This document shows, piece by piece, positions 55,582 through 64,000 of a stretch of 64,000 bases of DNA (position 1 is its first letter; each line of letters opens with the position of its first letter). The stretch spans positions 1 to 64,000 of the forward strand of contig CACGOO010000001.1 in assembly GCA_902574685.1 (NCBI GenBank). The letters run 5' to 3'. Position numbers and translations under genes: made by a program. The notes under the pieces are model-generated. The model had not been told where the DNA came from. It did not search any database and saw nothing but the letters and a program-made list of their open reading frames with translations. Origin of the DNA: an uncultured Pelagibacteraceae bacterium (GTDB lineage Bacteria; Pseudomonadota; Alphaproteobacteria; Pelagibacterales; Pelagibacteraceae).

Positions 55582-56386
55582 TTTTTTCGGCAAACTTAAA
55601 ATATTTTTTTGATATCTCATGGTCTGGTTTGCTCTCTACTATCGGCGAACCCAAATCTCCTTGCTTTCCAACTTCAGGATCAATGGGTATTTCTCCCATA
55701 AAATCTTTTTTAAATTCTTCAGCAGTCTTTCTGACGCCTCCTTCCCCGAAAATTGCATACTTCTTTCCATCATCTCCAATGAAATGACTCATATTATCTA
55801 TAAGTCCTAATATTTTAACCTTAAGTTTATCAAACATCCTTATTCCACGTTTGACATCCTGTAAGGCTATTTCTTGTGGTGTAGATATAATAATTACTCC
55901 ATCCATGTTAATTTCTTGCGCAAAAGTCAATTGTGTATCTCCAGTTCCTGGTGGCATATCAACAATTAAAAAATCTAAATTTTTCCACAAAACTTTTTGC
56001 GTAAAAGTTTTTATAGCAGAAATTACCATTGGACCCCGCCAAATCATTGGTGTTTGCTCTTCTGTTAAAAATCCTATGGACATGCATTGAATTCCATATT
56101 TTAAAATTGGCTTTAAATTTTGCCCATCACTTACAGGCTTTTCATTTATTGAGAATAATTTTGGAAGCGATGGTCCATATATATCCGCGTCAAGCAATCC
56201 GACATTTAAGTCCATTTTTTTTAATGCCAAAGCGAGATTCGAGGCAAATGTTGACTTTCCAACTCCTCCTTTTGCACTCGAGATTGCAATTGTAAACTTT
56301 GTTCCATTAATCGGGTTCCTTCTAAAGGTTTTTGGCTCAGTTTTTGACTTTGTTGTGTCACTTAAACCTACTTTTTTATTGTCCAT
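55562..56386 (-). CDS. mrp: Mrp/ApbC family Fe-S cluster carrier ATPase
   Basis: A 274-residue P-loop NTPase. The deviant Walker [20 protein letters not shown] lies at about 37-55, [15 protein letters not shown] and the [15 protein letters not shown] region follow, then [18 protein letters not shown] and GLIDNMSHF. It is probably a scaffold or carrier for Fe-S clusters. Unlike many Mrp proteins it lacks the N-terminal MIP18/DUF59 domain, starting only about 30 residues before the P-loop; the usual CxxC pair near the C-terminus is not evident either. Confidence 0.9.
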   Translation of the reverse strand: MDNKKVGLSDTTKSKTEPKTFRRNPINGTKFTIAISSAKGGVGKSTFASNLALALKKMDLNVGLLDADIYGPSLPKLFSINEKPVSDGQNLKPILKYGIQCMSIGFLTEEQTPMIWRGPMVISAIKTFTQKVLWKNLDFLIVDMPPGTGDTQLTFAQEINMDGVIIISTPQEIALQDVKRGIRMFDKLKVKILGLIDNMSHFIGDDGKKYAIFGEGGVRKTAEEFKKDFMGEIPIDPEVGKQGDLGSPIVESKPDHEISKKYFKFAEKIKSIYL

Positions 56387-56400
56387 AATTTACCATTACC

Positions 56401-56428
56401 TTGTTTTTACTAATAAAGACACTATATA
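56401..56428 (+). promoter_or_regulatory. Predicted promoter of the hflK operon
   Basis: TTGTTT (56401-56406), 16-base spacer, TATATA (56423-56428), 12 bases ahead of the hflK ATG. Its -10 box is enclosed by an inverted repeat. Confidence 0.4.
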
Positions 56429-56435
56429 GAGTGTC
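56418..56435 (+). promoter_or_regulatory. Inverted repeat over the hflK -10 region, possible operator
   Basis: GACACT-ATATAG-AGTGTC, two perfect 6-base arms around the proposed -10 box and just ahead of the start codon. It could be an operator or an mRNA hairpin. No regulator is identified. Confidence 0.4.
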
Positions 56436-56440
56436 GTATT

Positions 56441-57532
56441 ATGAGTGATTTTAAAAATCAAAGCCCATGGGGAACACCTCCAGGAGGAGGTGGTAATGGA
56501 AATGGTGGATTTAGAAAAGGTCCTACCCCTCCAAATATTGATGAAGTTATAAGTAAACTACAATCAATAATAAACAGATTCCTAGGCGGTGGCAAAGGTG
56601 GTGCAAAGCCAATAATAATTGGTCTTGTAATTCTTTTAGTTGTTTGGACTTTAAGTGGTCTTTATAGAGTCTTACCTGATGAACAAGGAGTTGTTTTAAG
56701 ATTTGGAAAATTTGTCAAAACCACACAACCTGGATTAAATTATCATCTTCCTTTTCCTATTGAAAATGTATTAACCCCCAAAGTCACAAAAGTTAATCGA
56801 ATGGATATAGGATTTAGGTCAGAAAGAGACAGTGGATTTTCTTCAGGAGGAGTTGCGGATGTTCCAGAAGAAAGCTTAATGTTAACAGGTGATGAAAACA
56901 TAGTTAATATAGATTTTTCAGTATTTTGGGTAATAAAAGATGCAGGTAATTTTCTATTTAAGATTCAAGATCCAGAAGGAACTGTTAAAGCAGCAGCTGA
57001 AACAGCGATGCGAGAGGTTATTGCACGATCTGATATTCAACCAATTCTGACTGAAGGTAGATCTCTTATAGAAGCTGATACCCAAGAAATAATTCAAGAA
57101 ATTTTAGATGAATACACAAGTGGAATTCAAATTACACAAGTTCAAACTCAAAAAGCTGATCCACCAGACCAAGTTATTGATGCATTTAGAGATGTCCAGG
57201 CAGCTAGGGCTGATATGGAAAGATCTAAAAATGAGGCTGAAGCATATGCTAATGATGTGATACCAAGAGCACGAGGAGAAGCAGCAAAAATTCTACAAGC
57301 AGCAGAAGCTTATAAAAAAGAAGTTGTTGCTAAGGCAGAAGGAGAAGCAAGTAGATTTTTATCAATATACAATGAGTACGCAAAAGCTAAAAAAGTCACT
57401 CAAGAAAGAATGTATCTTGAGACAATGGAAGAAGTATTAGCCGATATTAACAAAATTATAATCGATAAAAATTCGGGTGAAGGTGTAGTGCCATACTTAC
57501 CCTTACAAGAATTAAAGACAGGAACTAATTAA
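56441..57532 (+). CDS. hflK: FtsH protease modulator HflK
   Basis: A 363-residue SPFH/prohibitin-domain protein. The N-terminus is Gly-rich (WGTPPGGGGNGNGG), one transmembrane helix lies at about 57-75 (PIIIGLVILLVVWTLSG), then the SPFH domain (DEQGVVLRFGKFVKTTQPGLNYHLPFPIE) and a C-terminal helical part. With HflC it forms a large periplasmic complex around FtsH, whose gene is also in the window (27330). It starts two bases before hflC would begin. Confidence 0.96.
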   Translation: MSDFKNQSPWGTPPGGGGNGNGGFRKGPTPPNIDEVISKLQSIINRFLGGGKGGAKPIIIGLVILLVVWTLSGLYRVLPDEQGVVLRFGKFVKTTQPGLNYHLPFPIENVLTPKVTKVNRMDIGFRSERDSGFSSGGVADVPEESLMLTGDENIVNIDFSVFWVIKDAGNFLFKIQDPEGTVKAAAETAMREVIARSDIQPILTEGRSLIEADTQEIIQEILDEYTSGIQITQVQTQKADPPDQVIDAFRDVQAARADMERSKNEAEAYANDVIPRARGEAAKILQAAEAYKKEVVAKAEGEASRFLSIYNEYAKAKKVTQERMYLETMEEVLADINKIIIDKNSGEGVVPYLPLQELKTGTN

Positions 57533-57533
57533 A

Positions 57534-58403
57534 ATGAAAGCTGGAAAATTTTTACTACCAATAATCATCCTTATTGCAGTAACAATATACTTTTCTGTTT
57601 TTATTGTTAAAGAGGTTAATCAAGCTATAGTTCTTCAATTTGGAGATCCTAAAAGAATCATATCTAAACCTGGAATTAATTTTAAAATTCCATTCATACA
57701 AAACGTTGTATTCTTAGATAAAAGAATTTTAAATCTTGATACACCTCCTGAAGAAGTAATTGCATCAGATCAAAAAAGACTTATTGTTGATGCTTTTGCA
57801 AGATTTCAGATAATTGATCCTCTTAAATTCTATATATCGGTTGGAAATGAGAGAGTTGCAAGATCAAGATTAGCTACAATTATAAACTCTAGAATAAGAA
57901 ACGTACTTGGTCAGCAAGAACTACAAACACTTTTATCAGAAGATAGAACAAAACAAATGTCGCTAATTCAAGAAGGTGTAAATAATGAAGCAGAAAACTT
58001 TGGTATTAGTATTGTTGATGTAAGAATTAAAAGAGCAGATCTTCCTCAAGCAAACAGTGATGCAATTTTTAGAAGAATGCAAACTGAAAGAGAAAGAGAA
58101 GCAAAAGAATTTAGAGCAAAAGGTGCAGAGATGGCAGTAACAATTACCTCAACTGCTGATAAAGAAGTTACCGTTATACTTGCAGACGCACAAAAAAAAT
58201 CTGAGATTATGAAAGGTGAAGGTGATGGTTTGAAAAACAAGATTTTTGCTGATGCCTTCGGACAAGATCCTGAATTTTTCGCATTTTATAGAGCTATGCA
58301 AGCATATCAAAAGGCTTTAATTGGTGGCGAAACATCAATGATACTTTCACCAGATAGTGAATTTTTTAAATTTTTCGGAAATATTGATCAAAAAGTAGAG
58401 TAA
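57534..58403 (+). CDS. hflC: FtsH protease modulator HflC
   Basis: A 289-residue partner of HflK. An N-terminal transmembrane helix (about 7-24, LPIIILIAVTIYFSVFI) is followed by the SPFH domain with VNQAIVLQFGDPKRIISKPGINFKIPFIQNVVFLDKRIL and a helical C-terminus containing FFAFYRAMQAYQKALIG. Canonical length and order; the start is one base after the hflK stop. Confidence 0.96.
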   Translation: MKAGKFLLPIIILIAVTIYFSVFIVKEVNQAIVLQFGDPKRIISKPGINFKIPFIQNVVFLDKRILNLDTPPEEVIASDQKRLIVDAFARFQIIDPLKFYISVGNERVARSRLATIINSRIRNVLGQQELQTLLSEDRTKQMSLIQEGVNNEAENFGISIVDVRIKRADLPQANSDAIFRRMQTEREREAKEFRAKGAEMAVTITSTADKEVTVILADAQKKSEIMKGEGDGLKNKIFADAFGQDPEFFAFYRAMQAYQKALIGGETSMILSPDSEFFKFFGNIDQKVE

Positions 58404-58408
58404 TTTTA

Positions 58409-58594
58409 ATGAGAGAATTGATCATTGCATTTGGTCTATTCCTTTTTATTGAAGGTATACTTTACGCCATATTTCCATCAAAAATGAAAAATATGATAAT
58501 TAAATTAAAAGAAGCCACTGATAATCAACTAAGAACTGGTGGATTAATATTTGCAGTGATTGGTTTTTTTATAATTTGGTACTTAAAAAGATGA
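58409..58594 (+). CDS. DUF2065 small membrane protein
   Basis: A 61-residue protein with two transmembrane helices (about 3-20 and 42-58) and a conserved GLxLFIEGxLYAxFP opening, the DUF2065/YjeT-like pattern. A member is usually found between hflC and degP in alphaproteobacteria, as here. Function unknown; association with the HflKC or DegP quality-control system is inferred by position. It overlaps degP by 4 bases. Confidence 0.85.
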   Translation: MRELIIAFGLFLFIEGILYAIFPSKMKNMIIKLKEATDNQLRTGGLIFAVIGFFIIWYLKR

Positions 58595-59994
58595 GATTCA
58601 TAAAAATTTTATTTCTAATATTATTTTCAATTAATATTCAAAATACTACTAACGCAGCAGATATGCCTGCATCCTTTGCAGATCTTGCTGAAAAATTAAT
58701 GCCATCAGTAGTAAATATCTCGACTACAACAACAGTAACAACAAGGTCCAACCCTTTTCCATTTGAATTTCCCCCAGGATCTCCTTTTGAAGATATGTTC
58801 AAAGATTATGGAACACCACAAAAGAGACAGACAAGTGCACTTGGATCAGGGTTTATCATTGATGAAAAGGGAATTGTTATTACAAATAATCACGTGATAC
58901 AGGGCGCAGAAGATGTTTATGTTAGAGTTAATGGTGAAAAAAATATAAAGGCAAAAGTAATTGGTGCTGATCCTGGTATGGATTTGGCAGTTCTTCAAAT
59001 AGAGTCAGATCAAAAATTCACACCAGTTAAGTTTGGAGATTCTGATACCGCAAGAATAGGTGATTGGGTTATTGCAATTGGGAATCCATTTGGCTTAGGT
59101 GGAACCGTTACTGCAGGAATAATTTCTGCAAGAAACAGAAGTATAGGACTTTCTAGATATGAAGACTACATTCAAACTGATGCATCAATTAACCAAGGTA
59201 ATTCAGGTGGTCCATTGTTTAATATGGATGGAGATGTAGTTGGAATTAATACAGCAATATTAGGTCAATCAGGTTCAATTGGAATTGGTTTTGCAATACC
59301 TTCTAATAGTGCACAAAAAGTAATTAATCAATTAATTGAATTTGGTGAAACTAAAAGAGGATGGTTAGGTGTTAGAATTCAAACAGTCACAAAAGATATT
59401 GCAGATGTTGAAAAATTAGATGAACCTAGAGGAGCACTTGTTGCTAGTGTAGCTGAAAATAGTCCATCAGATAAGGGAGGGATTAAAGCTGGAGACATAA
59501 TTTTAGAATTTGATGGTAAGAAAATTAATGAAATGAGTGAACTTCCGAGAATAGTCGCTGAAACAGAAGTTGGAAAAAAAGTAAAACTTAAAGTGTGGAG
59601 AAATAAACGTGAAATAACTAAGGAAATTATACTTGGAAGACTAGAAACATCTGAAGACTTTAAATCGCAAGGTTTAGTAACAGAAAAACCTAAAGAGGAT
59701 GCAATAGATGGTTTGAAAATAAAAGTGAGATTGCTGAATAAAGATGACATTAAAGAAAGAAATTTACCAAAAAATACTACAGGATTAGTTATCACAGAAA
59801 TCGATAAAGATAGCCCAGTTAACTATCTTCAAGTAAATAATATTATTGTTGAAGCACAAAAGAAAAAGATCAACACCATTGGTGACTTAGATAACATTGT
59901 AAAACTAGCTCTAAAAAGTAATGATAAAAGTTTACTTATTGCAATTTACAATAATAATAACCAAAGACGATATATTGGTGTTAAACTAAATTAA
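58591..59994 (+). CDS. degP: Periplasmic serine protease Do/DegP-like
   Basis: A 467-residue HtrA protease-chaperone. The ATG at 58591 gives a proper signal peptide MRFIKILFLILFSINI with cleavage near TNAA; the track start at 58576 adds five residues. The triad is His101 (ITNNHVIQG), Asp131 (GMDLAVLQI) and Ser205 (QGNSGGPLF). Two PDZ domains follow, the first around RGWLGVRIQTV (about 256) and the second in the last 100 residues. It degrades or refolds misfolded envelope proteins. Its stop overlaps the miaA start. Confidence 0.95.
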   Translation: MRFIKILFLILFSINIQNTTNAADMPASFADLAEKLMPSVVNISTTTTVTTRSNPFPFEFPPGSPFEDMFKDYGTPQKRQTSALGSGFIIDEKGIVITNNHVIQGAEDVYVRVNGEKNIKAKVIGADPGMDLAVLQIESDQKFTPVKFGDSDTARIGDWVIAIGNPFGLGGTVTAGIISARNRSIGLSRYEDYIQTDASINQGNSGGPLFNMDGDVVGINTAILGQSGSIGIGFAIPSNSAQKVINQLIEFGETKRGWLGVRIQTVTKDIADVEKLDEPRGALVASVAENSPSDKGGIKAGDIILEFDGKKINEMSELPRIVAETEVGKKVKLKVWRNKREITKEIILGRLETSEDFKSQGLVTEKPKEDAIDGLKIKVRLLNKDDIKERNLPKNTTGLVITEIDKDSPVNYLQVNNIIVEAQKKKINTIGDLDNIVKLALKSNDKSLLIAIYNNNNQRRYIGVKLN

Positions 59995-60914
59995 TGGGCT
60001 TAAAGTCCAAAATAATTCTTATTTCAGGACCAACAGCATCTGGAAAATCAAAGTTTGCTATACAGCTTGCAAAAAAAATAAATGGAGAAGTTATAAATGC
60101 AGATAGTATGCAAATTTTTAAAGAGTTAAAAATTCTTACAGCAAGACCTCATCGTAACGATTTAAAAAAAATAAAACATCATTTGTATGGATTTAAAAGT
60201 GTAAAGGAAAATTATTCTACAGGAAACTGGCTTAAGGATGCCAAGTTAAAAATTACATATATCAAGAAAAAAAATAAAATTCCAATTCTTGTGGGTGGCA
60301 CTGGTTTATATTTTAAAGCACTTATTGATGGCATTGTTAAAATCCCAGATATCCCATTAATTTTTCGTAATACAATAAGGAAGAAGCATTCAAAAATAGG
60401 TCAAAAGAAATTTTATTTAGAGTTAATTAAGCTAGATCCACTTTGCAAAAAAAAAATTAATAGAAATGACACGCAAAGATCAATAAGAGCCTACGAAGTA
60501 AAAAAGTTTACAAATAAATCTTTGTTTGATTGGTACAGTGAAACATACTCTGATTTTAATCAGGACAGTTTTATTAAGTTACTTATCGATTATCCTAGAG
60601 ATAAGCTAGTAGAAAGAATTTCTTTAAGAACAAATGAAATGTTGAGAGATGGAGCAATAAAAGAGGCTAAGAGGTTTTATAAATTGAGAGTAAAGAAAGA
60701 TTTATCATCTAATAAAGTTATTGGTCTAAGTGAGATTAAAGAATATCTCGACAAAAGAATAGATCTTACTGAATTGAAAGAAAAAATATCAATAAAAACA
60801 AGGCAATATGCTAAGAGACAGTCCACTTGGGCAAGAGGACAAATGTCTGATTGGCAAAAAATAAAATTTGATAGACTTAAATCATTTACAAAAAAATTTC
60901 CTAAATCAGCATAG
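59994..60914 (+). CDS. miaA: tRNA dimethylallyltransferase
   Basis: Adds dimethylallyl to A37 of UNN-reading tRNAs. 306 residues with the P-loop LISGPTASGKSKFAI (about 8-22), NADSMQIFKELKILTARP (about 35-52), HHLYGF, GGTGLYFKAL (about 102-111) and QRSIRAYEV. It overlaps degP by one base. Its neighbourhood with ilvB is conserved in alphaproteobacteria. It consumes DMAPP from the MEP pathway (dxs above). Confidence 0.97.
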   Translation: MGLKSKIILISGPTASGKSKFAIQLAKKINGEVINADSMQIFKELKILTARPHRNDLKKIKHHLYGFKSVKENYSTGNWLKDAKLKITYIKKKNKIPILVGGTGLYFKALIDGIVKIPDIPLIFRNTIRKKHSKIGQKKFYLELIKLDPLCKKKINRNDTQRSIRAYEVKKFTNKSLFDWYSETYSDFNQDSFIKLLIDYPRDKLVERISLRTNEMLRDGAIKEAKRFYKLRVKKDLSSNKVIGLSEIKEYLDKRIDLTELKEKISIKTRQYAKRQSTWARGQMSDWQKIKFDRLKSFTKKFPKSA

Positions 60915-60919
60915 ATTGC

Positions 60920-60949
60920 TTGACCTATTAGCACAACTTCAGCTAGATT
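60920..60949 (+). promoter_or_regulatory. Predicted promoter of ilvB, leaderless
   Basis: TTGACC (60920-60925), 18-base spacer, TAGATT (60944-60949). The predicted start, about 7 bases on, coincides with the A of the ilvB ATG (60956), so the mRNA may be leaderless. No Shine-Dalgarno is visible. Confidence 0.4.
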
Positions 60950-60955
60950 GTATGA

Positions 60956-62722
60956 ATGTCAAAATTATACTCTGGAGCTGAAATTGTATTTAAGTGCATG
61001 GAAGATCAGAATGTTGATCATATTTTTGGTTATCCAGGTGGTGCAGTACTACCAATTTATGACGAATTACAAAATTTTAAATCAATCAAACACGTTTTAG
61101 TTAGACATGAACAAGGCGCAGGTCATGCCGCAGAAGGATACGCAAGATCTTCAGGTAAACCTGGTGTGATTTTAGTAACTTCAGGACCTGGTGCAACAAA
61201 TGTAGTTACAGCTTTGACTGATGCATATATGGATTCCATTCCATTAGTTTGTATCTCTGGACAAGTTCCAACTCATTTAATTGGTACAGATGCATTTCAA
61301 GAATGTGACACAACTGGAATAACAAGACCTTGCACTAAACATAATTGGTTAGTGAAAGATATAAATGATTTAGCTAGCACAATACATAAAGCATTTGAAG
61401 TAGCAACTACTGGTAGGCCAGGACCAGTTTTAGTCGATATACCAAAAGATATTCAATTTCAAAAAACAAAATATTCAAAACCTAAAAAAGAAAAAAAACT
61501 TAACGGCAAATCTCACAACCATTTTAATCAAAACAGCATCGATGAATTAATTGAATTAATGAGTAAATCTTCAAAACCTATTTTTTATACTGGTGGTGGA
61601 GTGATTAATTCTGGACCTAAGGCTAGTGAACTTTTAAGAGAACTTGTTTATGCAACAGGTTTTCCTATTACTTCAACTTTACAAGGATTAGGATCATTCC
61701 CAGGTGATGATAATCAATTTTTAGGAATGTTGGGTATGCATGGAACCTATGAAGCAAATAATGCAATGCACGATTGTGATTTAATGATTAATATTGGGGC
61801 ACGTTTTGATGATAGGATAACAGGAAAAATAGATGAATTTTCTCCAAAATCAAAAAAAGTTCATATTGATATAGATCCATCTTCTATTAATAAAAATGTT
61901 AAAGTTGATTTAGCTATTGTGGGAGATGTAAAAACTGTTCTTTCATCTACTTTAAAAAGTTTAAAACAAAAAAAAACAAAATTTTTAAAATCAAATAAAC
62001 AAAAGACTTCTAGGTGGTGGGAAAAAATTCAAAAATGGAGGTCAGTTAGATCTTTAGATTACATCGGAAGTGAAGAGACTATAAAACCCCAGTATGCGAT
62101 CGAAAGATTATATGAATTGACTAAAGACAAAGACTCCTACATTACAACCGAGGTAGGACAGCATCAGATGTGGGCCGCACAACATTATAAATTTAATAAA
62201 CCAAATCGTTGGATGACATCTGGTGGACTAGGCACCATGGGATATGGTTTACCAGCAGCAGTGGGTGTACAAGTCGCTCATCCAAAAAAATTAGTTATTG
62301 ATATTGCGGGAGAGGCTTCAGTATTAATGACAATTCAGGAAATGTCTACAGCAGTGCAATACAACCTTCCAATTAAAATATTTATATTGAATAATCAATA
62401 CATGGGTATGGTTAGACAATGGCAAGAACTTTTACATGATAAAAACTATTCTGAAAGTTATACTGCTGCTCTACCAGATTTTGTTAAATTAGCGGAAGCA
62501 TATAACTGTGTTGGTATTAGAGCAAAAACACCAGAAGAGTTAGACGATAAAATTATTGAAATGTTGAATACAGATAGACCTGTAATATTTGATTGTATGG
62601 TTGATAAAGTAGAAAATTGTTTTCCAATGATACCATCAGGAAAGCCTCATAATCAGATGATTTTAGGGCCCAAAGATCAAGAAAATAAGAAAATTACCGG
62701 TAAAGGCAAGTCTTTAGTTTAA
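60956..62722 (+). CDS. ilvB: Acetolactate synthase large subunit
   Basis: TPP/FAD enzyme making acetolactate or acetohydroxybutyrate for valine, leucine and isoleucine. 588 residues: DHIFGYPGGAVLPIYDEL (about 21-38), VRHEQGAGHAAEGYAR with the catalytic Glu (about 49-64), SGPGATNVVTALTDAYMDS, FQECDTTGITRPCTKHNWLV, and the TPP-binding IAGEASVLMTIQEMSTAVQYNLPIKIFILNNQYMGMVRQWQ near 449-489. Its stop overlaps the ilvH start. Confidence 0.98.
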   Translation: MSKLYSGAEIVFKCMEDQNVDHIFGYPGGAVLPIYDELQNFKSIKHVLVRHEQGAGHAAEGYARSSGKPGVILVTSGPGATNVVTALTDAYMDSIPLVCISGQVPTHLIGTDAFQECDTTGITRPCTKHNWLVKDINDLASTIHKAFEVATTGRPGPVLVDIPKDIQFQKTKYSKPKKEKKLNGKSHNHFNQNSIDELIELMSKSSKPIFYTGGGVINSGPKASELLRELVYATGFPITSTLQGLGSFPGDDNQFLGMLGMHGTYEANNAMHDCDLMINIGARFDDRITGKIDEFSPKSKKVHIDIDPSSINKNVKVDLAIVGDVKTVLSSTLKSLKQKKTKFLKSNKQKTSRWWEKIQKWRSVRSLDYIGSEETIKPQYAIERLYELTKDKDSYITTEVGQHQMWAAQHYKFNKPNRWMTSGGLGTMGYGLPAAVGVQVAHPKKLVIDIAGEASVLMTIQEMSTAVQYNLPIKIFILNNQYMGMVRQWQELLHDKNYSESYTAALPDFVKLAEAYNCVGIRAKTPEELDDKIIEMLNTDRPVIFDCMVDKVENCFPMIPSGKPHNQMILGPKDQENKKITGKGKSLV

Positions 62723-63270
62723 TGCCTAATTCAAAATCAGCGTATAGTTTTTCAAATAAAAAAGAGAAATTTGACACCCATATTATAGTTGTTTGGGTAG
62801 ACAATGAAGCTGGTGTATTGGCTAGAGTAGTCGGTCTATTTTCTGGTAGAGGTTATAATATTGAATCTTTAGCAGTTGCCCAAGTTGATGAAAAGTTAAA
62901 TTTATCAAGGATAACAATTGTAACTACAGGAACACCACAAGTTGTTAATCAAATTAAACTTCAATTAAGAAAACTTGTGCCTGTTCATAAGGTTGCAGAT
63001 TTTAAAAGAGAAGATAAAGCAGTAATATTTAAGGAGATGGCGTTATTTAAAATCGTTGGTCCAAATAATAAATTAGAAGGTGCATTGAAAGCTTGTAAAA
63101 AATATAATCCTGTAATACTAGACAAAACAAAAAAATCAAATGTTATTCAAATAACAGCTTTAAGACGAGAAATAGATAAAATGTCAAAGGATTTAAAAAA
63201 ATTTGGATTGGTGAGTGTTTCAAGAACAGGAGCCGTAGCTATGACAAGAGGTGCAGATATATTTAAATAA
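62722..63270 (+). CDS. ilvH: Acetolactate synthase small subunit
   Basis: The 182-residue regulatory subunit giving valine feedback. ACT domain HIIVVWVDNEAGVLARVVGLFSGRGYNIESLAVAQVD at about 20-56, followed by a second ACT-like C-terminal domain ending VSVSRTGAVAMTRG. It overlaps ilvB by one base (TAATG). Confidence 0.97.
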   Translation: MPNSKSAYSFSNKKEKFDTHIIVVWVDNEAGVLARVVGLFSGRGYNIESLAVAQVDEKLNLSRITIVTTGTPQVVNQIKLQLRKLVPVHKVADFKREDKAVIFKEMALFKIVGPNNKLEGALKACKKYNPVILDKTKKSNVIQITALRREIDKMSKDLKKFGLVSVSRTGAVAMTRGADIFK

Positions 63271-63273
63271 TAA

Positions 63274-64000
<727 letters not shown>

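Overview
The window looks like the chromosome of a SAR11 alphaproteobacterium (Candidatus Pelagibacter / Pelagibacterales). The evidence is the very AT-rich sequence, near-total coding density with start and stop codons often overlapping, alphaproteobacterial gene orders (tolQRAB-pal-cpoB-tilS-ftsH-folP-glmM; xseB-ispA-dxs; miaA-ilvB-ilvH-ilvC; hflK-hflC-DUF2065-degP), an isolated 5S rRNA gene next to surface-polysaccharide genes, and a circularly permuted two-piece tmRNA. The assignment rests on reading the sequence and on family knowledge; no search was run.

Region by region. 1-3949: the edge of a surface-glycan block (cut-off polytopic membrane protein, two family-2 glycosyltransferases, GDP-mannose 4,6-dehydratase). 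4020-8786: 5S rRNA with an apparent promoter of its own, followed without a gap by a sugar-nucleotide epimerase, bL36, a tiny CoxIV-like protein, proton-translocating transhydrogenase (pntAA-pntAB-pntB) and a small transaldolase. 8787-17704 (minus): a long co-directional set of tkt-gap-pgk-fba (lower glycolysis/gluconeogenesis and pentose phosphates), thiE, efp, suhB, bL31, trcR, bS21, initiator tRNA and a methyltransferase. 17757-35566 (plus): a coiled-coil protein, zapA, fau, a YmdB phosphoesterase, yebC, a RuvC-like nuclease, the Tol-Pal envelope system, tilS, ftsH, folP, glmM, thiD, purA and a predicted autotransporter. 35572-40034: rpoH, rluD (minus), tRNA-Arg (plus), an ABC-2 exporter pair and tsaC (minus). 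40055-54170: isoprenoid genes (xseB, ispA, dxs, a polyprenyl synthase), aroC, pdxH, an S49 protease, glyQ/glyS, ppdK, nadC and nadA. 54188-64000: tRNA-Leu, permuted ssrA (minus), thyX, mrp, hflKC/DUF2065/degP, miaA and the branched-chain amino acid operon ilvB-ilvH-ilvC, which runs off the end.

Most of the window is streamlined core genome. The more unusual points are: the 5S rRNA gene as the possible head of a protein-coding transcript, with an mRNA start only 8 nt past the rRNA; a permuted tmRNA with tag ANESYALAA and only about 12 nt between its two pieces; convergent genes whose stop codons interlock on a palindromic TTAA or CTAG; an initiator tRNA lacking one of the three conserved G:C anticodon-stem pairs; a GAPDH whose NAD-selecting aspartate is Asn followed by Arg; a RuvC-like nuclease with an altered acidic cluster where ruvA/ruvB/ybgC are missing; and an unclear start codon in rpsU. 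I see no CRISPR array, prophage, insertion sequence or defence island. No stretch over 300 bases lacks a gene.
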